From Spirochaetia bacterium (lineage in GTDB: Bacteria; Spirochaetota; Spirochaetia; Treponematales; Rectinemataceae), in contig JAJTBL010000069.1 in assembly GCA_021286925.1 (NCBI GenBank), positions 1-7,997 on the forward strand: a stretch of DNA of 7,997 nucleotides, in the 5' to 3' direction. A program made the translations under genes and the position numbers. Numbering within the stretch: the first letter of the stretch is position 1; each line of letters starts with the position of its first letter. Positions 6,134-7,997 of the stretch are shown piece after piece. Under the pieces are notes generated by a model. That model was not told the origin of the DNA. It did no database searches and saw only the letters and a program-made list of their open reading frames with translations.

Positions 6134-7261
6134 ATGAAAAAACATCATATTACCGCGATCATTTTTCTCGCGCTCGCTGGTGCAGCGGCCATCGTTTCCG
6201 GCGCTTCATTTCTGGCGATGCGCAAACCCGATATCATAGTTCCCGGCCCCGGCGTTTCCGAAGTGGTCATGCTTTCGAACTGGTATCCCCAGCTGAAAGG
6301 CACGCCCGGAGATACTGAAGTATACATTCTCGGCAAGGGCAACCCCGGGGCTTCCATGCTCGTGCTGGGCGGCACGCATCCGAATGAACCCTCGGGCCAC
6401 ATGGCGGCCATCCTCCTGATTGAAAACGCGGTCATGACATCCGGCACCCTCTATGTCATCCCCCGCGCCAATGCCTCCGGCTTTACCCACAACGACCCGC
6501 AGGAAGGCGCGCCGCAGAGCTTTACCATCCAGACCCCGAACGGACCGCGGGTATTCCGCTACGGCTCACGGGCGACCAACCCGGTTCATCAGTGGCCTGA
6601 CCCCAACGTCTACATCCACGCTTCAAGCGGCCAGAGCCTTTCCGGTTCTGAAACGCGCAACCGGAACCGCGGATACCCCGGGCGTGAAAACGGCACCCTG
6701 ACCGAGCGAGTCTGCTATGGCATCGTTCAGCTCATTAAAAAGGAAAAGGTGACAATCACGGTGGATCTGCATGAAGCTTCGCCTGAATACCCGGTCATCA
6801 ACGCGATTGTCGCGCATCCCAAGGCCATGGGCCTGGCATCTGAAACCGTTCTCGGCCTCGAAATGCAGAACATCACGATCGGACTCGAACCCTCGCCGGT
6901 CAATTTGCGCGGACTATCGCACCGCGAGTTGGGCGATTTTACCGATACCCTGCCAGTCCTGATGGAGACCGCCAACGCCTCGCAGGGCCGTCTCCGCGGC
7001 CGCACTGATGAAGCGCTGGTGCTGACGGGCAAAGACAAATGGTACGTAAAGGCGCAGAAACTGGGCAGGCTCTATGTTCCCTATGACGAAAACGGACATC
7101 CGCTCGAAGAACGCACAGGCCGCCACCTTGCCGGCATCACAGAGCTCGCCTTCTCCTGGACGCTCGAAAATCCGGATTCCGCCCTTGAATTCACCGGTGT
7201 GCCGGCTTATGCTGAATTACAGGAAAAGGGCCTGGGAGCGTTTTTGCGCCCGCTGCCTTGA
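6134..7261 (+). CDS. Membrane-anchored M14/succinylglutamate desuccinylase-aspartoacylase-like hydrolase
   Basis: A 375-residue zinc-dependent amidohydrolase of the M14 fold, related to AstE/AspA enzymes that remove acyl groups from N-acyl amino acids. The zinc-binding motif HPNE (His82, Glu85) follows the GGT of a typical strand end, and the third ligand is His213 in DLHE (211-214). Glu278 in LMETA (276-280) is the likely catalytic Glu. RNRNRGYPG (175-183) corresponds to the family's substrate-binding NR segment. Residues 8-29 form a hydrophobic N-terminal segment after a basic start, so the enzyme is probably exported or anchored on the outer face of the inner membrane, unlike cytoplasmic AstE. 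The start at 6134 has AGAGG (6122-6126) overlapping the stop codon of the previous gene. Coupling with the permease suggests that it releases the transported compound or acts on the same substrate. It could instead be a carboxypeptidase; the acyl-amino-acid role is favoured but unproven. Confidence 0.78.
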   Translation: MKKHHITAIIFLALAGAAAIVSGASFLAMRKPDIIVPGPGVSEVVMLSNWYPQLKGTPGDTEVYILGKGNPGASMLVLGGTHPNEPSGHMAAILLIENAVMTSGTLYVIPRANASGFTHNDPQEGAPQSFTIQTPNGPRVFRYGSRATNPVHQWPDPNVYIHASSGQSLSGSETRNRNRGYPGRENGTLTERVCYGIVQLIKKEKVTITVDLHEASPEYPVINAIVAHPKAMGLASETVLGLEMQNITIGLEPSPVNLRGLSHRELGDFTDTLPVLMETANASQGRLRGRTDEALVLTGKDKWYVKAQKLGRLYVPYDENGHPLEERTGRHLAGITELAFSWTLENPDSALEFTGVPAYAELQEKGLGAFLRPLP

Positions 7262-7293
7262 TGTTTTCTGAAGCTCTTTAAGGAGGAGCGACA

Positions 7294-7997
7294 ATGAACC
7301 ATCGTGCCTGGAAAGGGCTGTTCGCGGCCCTGTTGCTCATCGCGCTGCCGCTCATCGCGAGCGCTCAGCCTGAAATCAGTGTCAAACAGGACATCGCGGT
7401 TTTCAGCCTTGGGTATTACGGCTGGAACATCCCTGTTCAGGCGCTGGGTTCCATAGACTTGGAAATCCAGAAGGTTTTTTCAGACCTCGGAAGGTTCAGC
7501 ATTCTCGGAGTCAGCCAACGCCTTTCCTCTGGCGGCCTCGAGCAGTTTATTGCAACGATAAAGCAGGCCAAGCAAGCCAACTTTGTCATGCCGGAAAAAT
7601 ATATTTTCGGGGAAGCCTTCCTGACCCAGGCCGAATTCAACAAGCTGGTCGGCGCCTTTGTTGTCGTCATCCCGGTGGTAACCGAATTCAATTCGTTCTA
7701 CAACACGAAAAACCTTCAATATGAAACAACGATTAAAACTGGGTTTACCTTTATCGATGTATCGGAAGGCGGCACGGTCATAGCGATAAAAACCATTCAG
7801 ACCAGCGGCTCTGATAAAAACAACCAGCAGAAATCCATCAGCTCGGCCATCGCTTCCATTCCGGGCCAGCTTCAGTTCGAAGTGCGCTCGATTCCGCAGT
7901 TCCAGATCAAGACCCGGGTTCTGGCGGTCCAGGGTTCAACGATCCGCATTCAGATGGGCTCGAATATGGGCATCATGAAGGGCGATGAGTATGCGAT
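7294..7997 (+). CDS. Exported protein of uncertain family, N-terminal part only
   Basis: The gene is open from ATG 7294 to the window end (234 codons and two bases), so the C-terminus is missing. AAGGAGG (7280-7286) lies 7 bases before the start. The start follows the M14 stop by 32 bases with no terminator, so it may share that transcript. Residues 1-24 form a signal peptide (basic start, Leu/Ala core, likely cut after ASA before Gln25). The mature part begins with a strand-helix pattern, DIAVFSLGYYGWNIP then a helix and GRFSILGVSQRL, similar in outline to the TolB-like or CsgG/FlgT-type N-terminal domain that many exported proteins carry. A beta-rich section follows, and near the window end GSNMGIMKGDEY resembles a conserved turn of FlgT-like C-terminal domains. 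I do not recognise the protein with certainty; spirochaetes have similar conserved exported proteins, by recollection only. Confidence 0.7.
   Translation, partial: MNHRAWKGLFAALLLIALPLIASAQPEISVKQDIAVFSLGYYGWNIPVQALGSIDLEIQKVFSDLGRFSILGVSQRLSSGGLEQFIATIKQAKQANFVMPEKYIFGEAFLTQAEFNKLVGAFVVVIPVVTEFNSFYNTKNLQYETTIKTGFTFIDVSEGGTVIAIKTIQTSGSDKNNQQKSISSAIASIPGQLQFEVRSIPQFQIKTRVLAVQGSTIRIQMGSNMGIMKGDEYA

Noticed and set aside
7261..7281. 6-codon frame overlapping the M14 stop codon (TGATG)
   Set aside because: Too short to support; the overlap is probably accidental.
1..7997. CRISPR arrays, transposons, tRNA or rRNA genes
   Set aside because: No regularly spaced repeats, transposase-like frames or recognisable structural RNA sequences were seen on either strand.

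Overview
The window carries eight genes, all on the plus strand and tightly packed, with GC-rich codon use (often C or G in third position) and strong Shine-Dalgarno sequences. Four products have N-terminal export or anchor segments, which fits a Gram-negative-type (diderm) bacterium. The gene mix and the style of the last, partial gene suggest a spirochaete or another anaerobic peptide- or amino-acid-using lineage. That placement is inference; no rRNA or other phylogenetic marker is present.

Layout. (1) 102-1415: a cytoplasmic secernin-like C69 dipeptidase with a Cys2 nucleophile. (2) 1470-2114: a membrane-anchored protein resembling DUF4230, closely following gene 1. (3) A gap of about 140 bases with a plausible sigma-70-type promoter, then 2256-3941: an exported gamma-glutamyltransferase. 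(4) 3942-4099: a structured intergenic region with a 16-base palindrome, a 9-bp long-range inverted repeat and a strong intrinsic terminator whose T-tract ends only 25 bases before the next start codon. (5) 4100-7261: a compact operon of an exported DUF6305-type protein, a DctM-type (TRAP large subunit-like) permease with a GTG start, a previously easy-to-miss 47-residue two-helix membrane peptide, and a membrane-anchored M14/AstE-AspA-like metallo-amidohydrolase. (6) 7294 to the window end: the first 234 codons of an exported protein of uncertain family.

Working together (inference). Three unrelated amide-bond or gamma-glutamyl hydrolases (C69, T3-type GGT, M14) surround a membrane permease. 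This suggests scavenging of small peptides, gamma-glutamyl compounds or N-acyl amino acids: GGT and the M14 enzyme would act outside the inner membrane, the permease would import the released acid or amino acid, and the C69 enzyme would finish dipeptides in the cytoplasm.

The most interesting element is the four-gene permease operon. It has a TRAP-type large subunit but no DctP/TAXI binding protein and no four-helix DctQ subunit; a DUF6305 exported protein and a 47-residue membrane peptide occupy their places. The terminator directly before this operon leaves no room for a complete ordinary promoter after it, so the operon may be controlled by read-through or attenuation from the GGT transcript.
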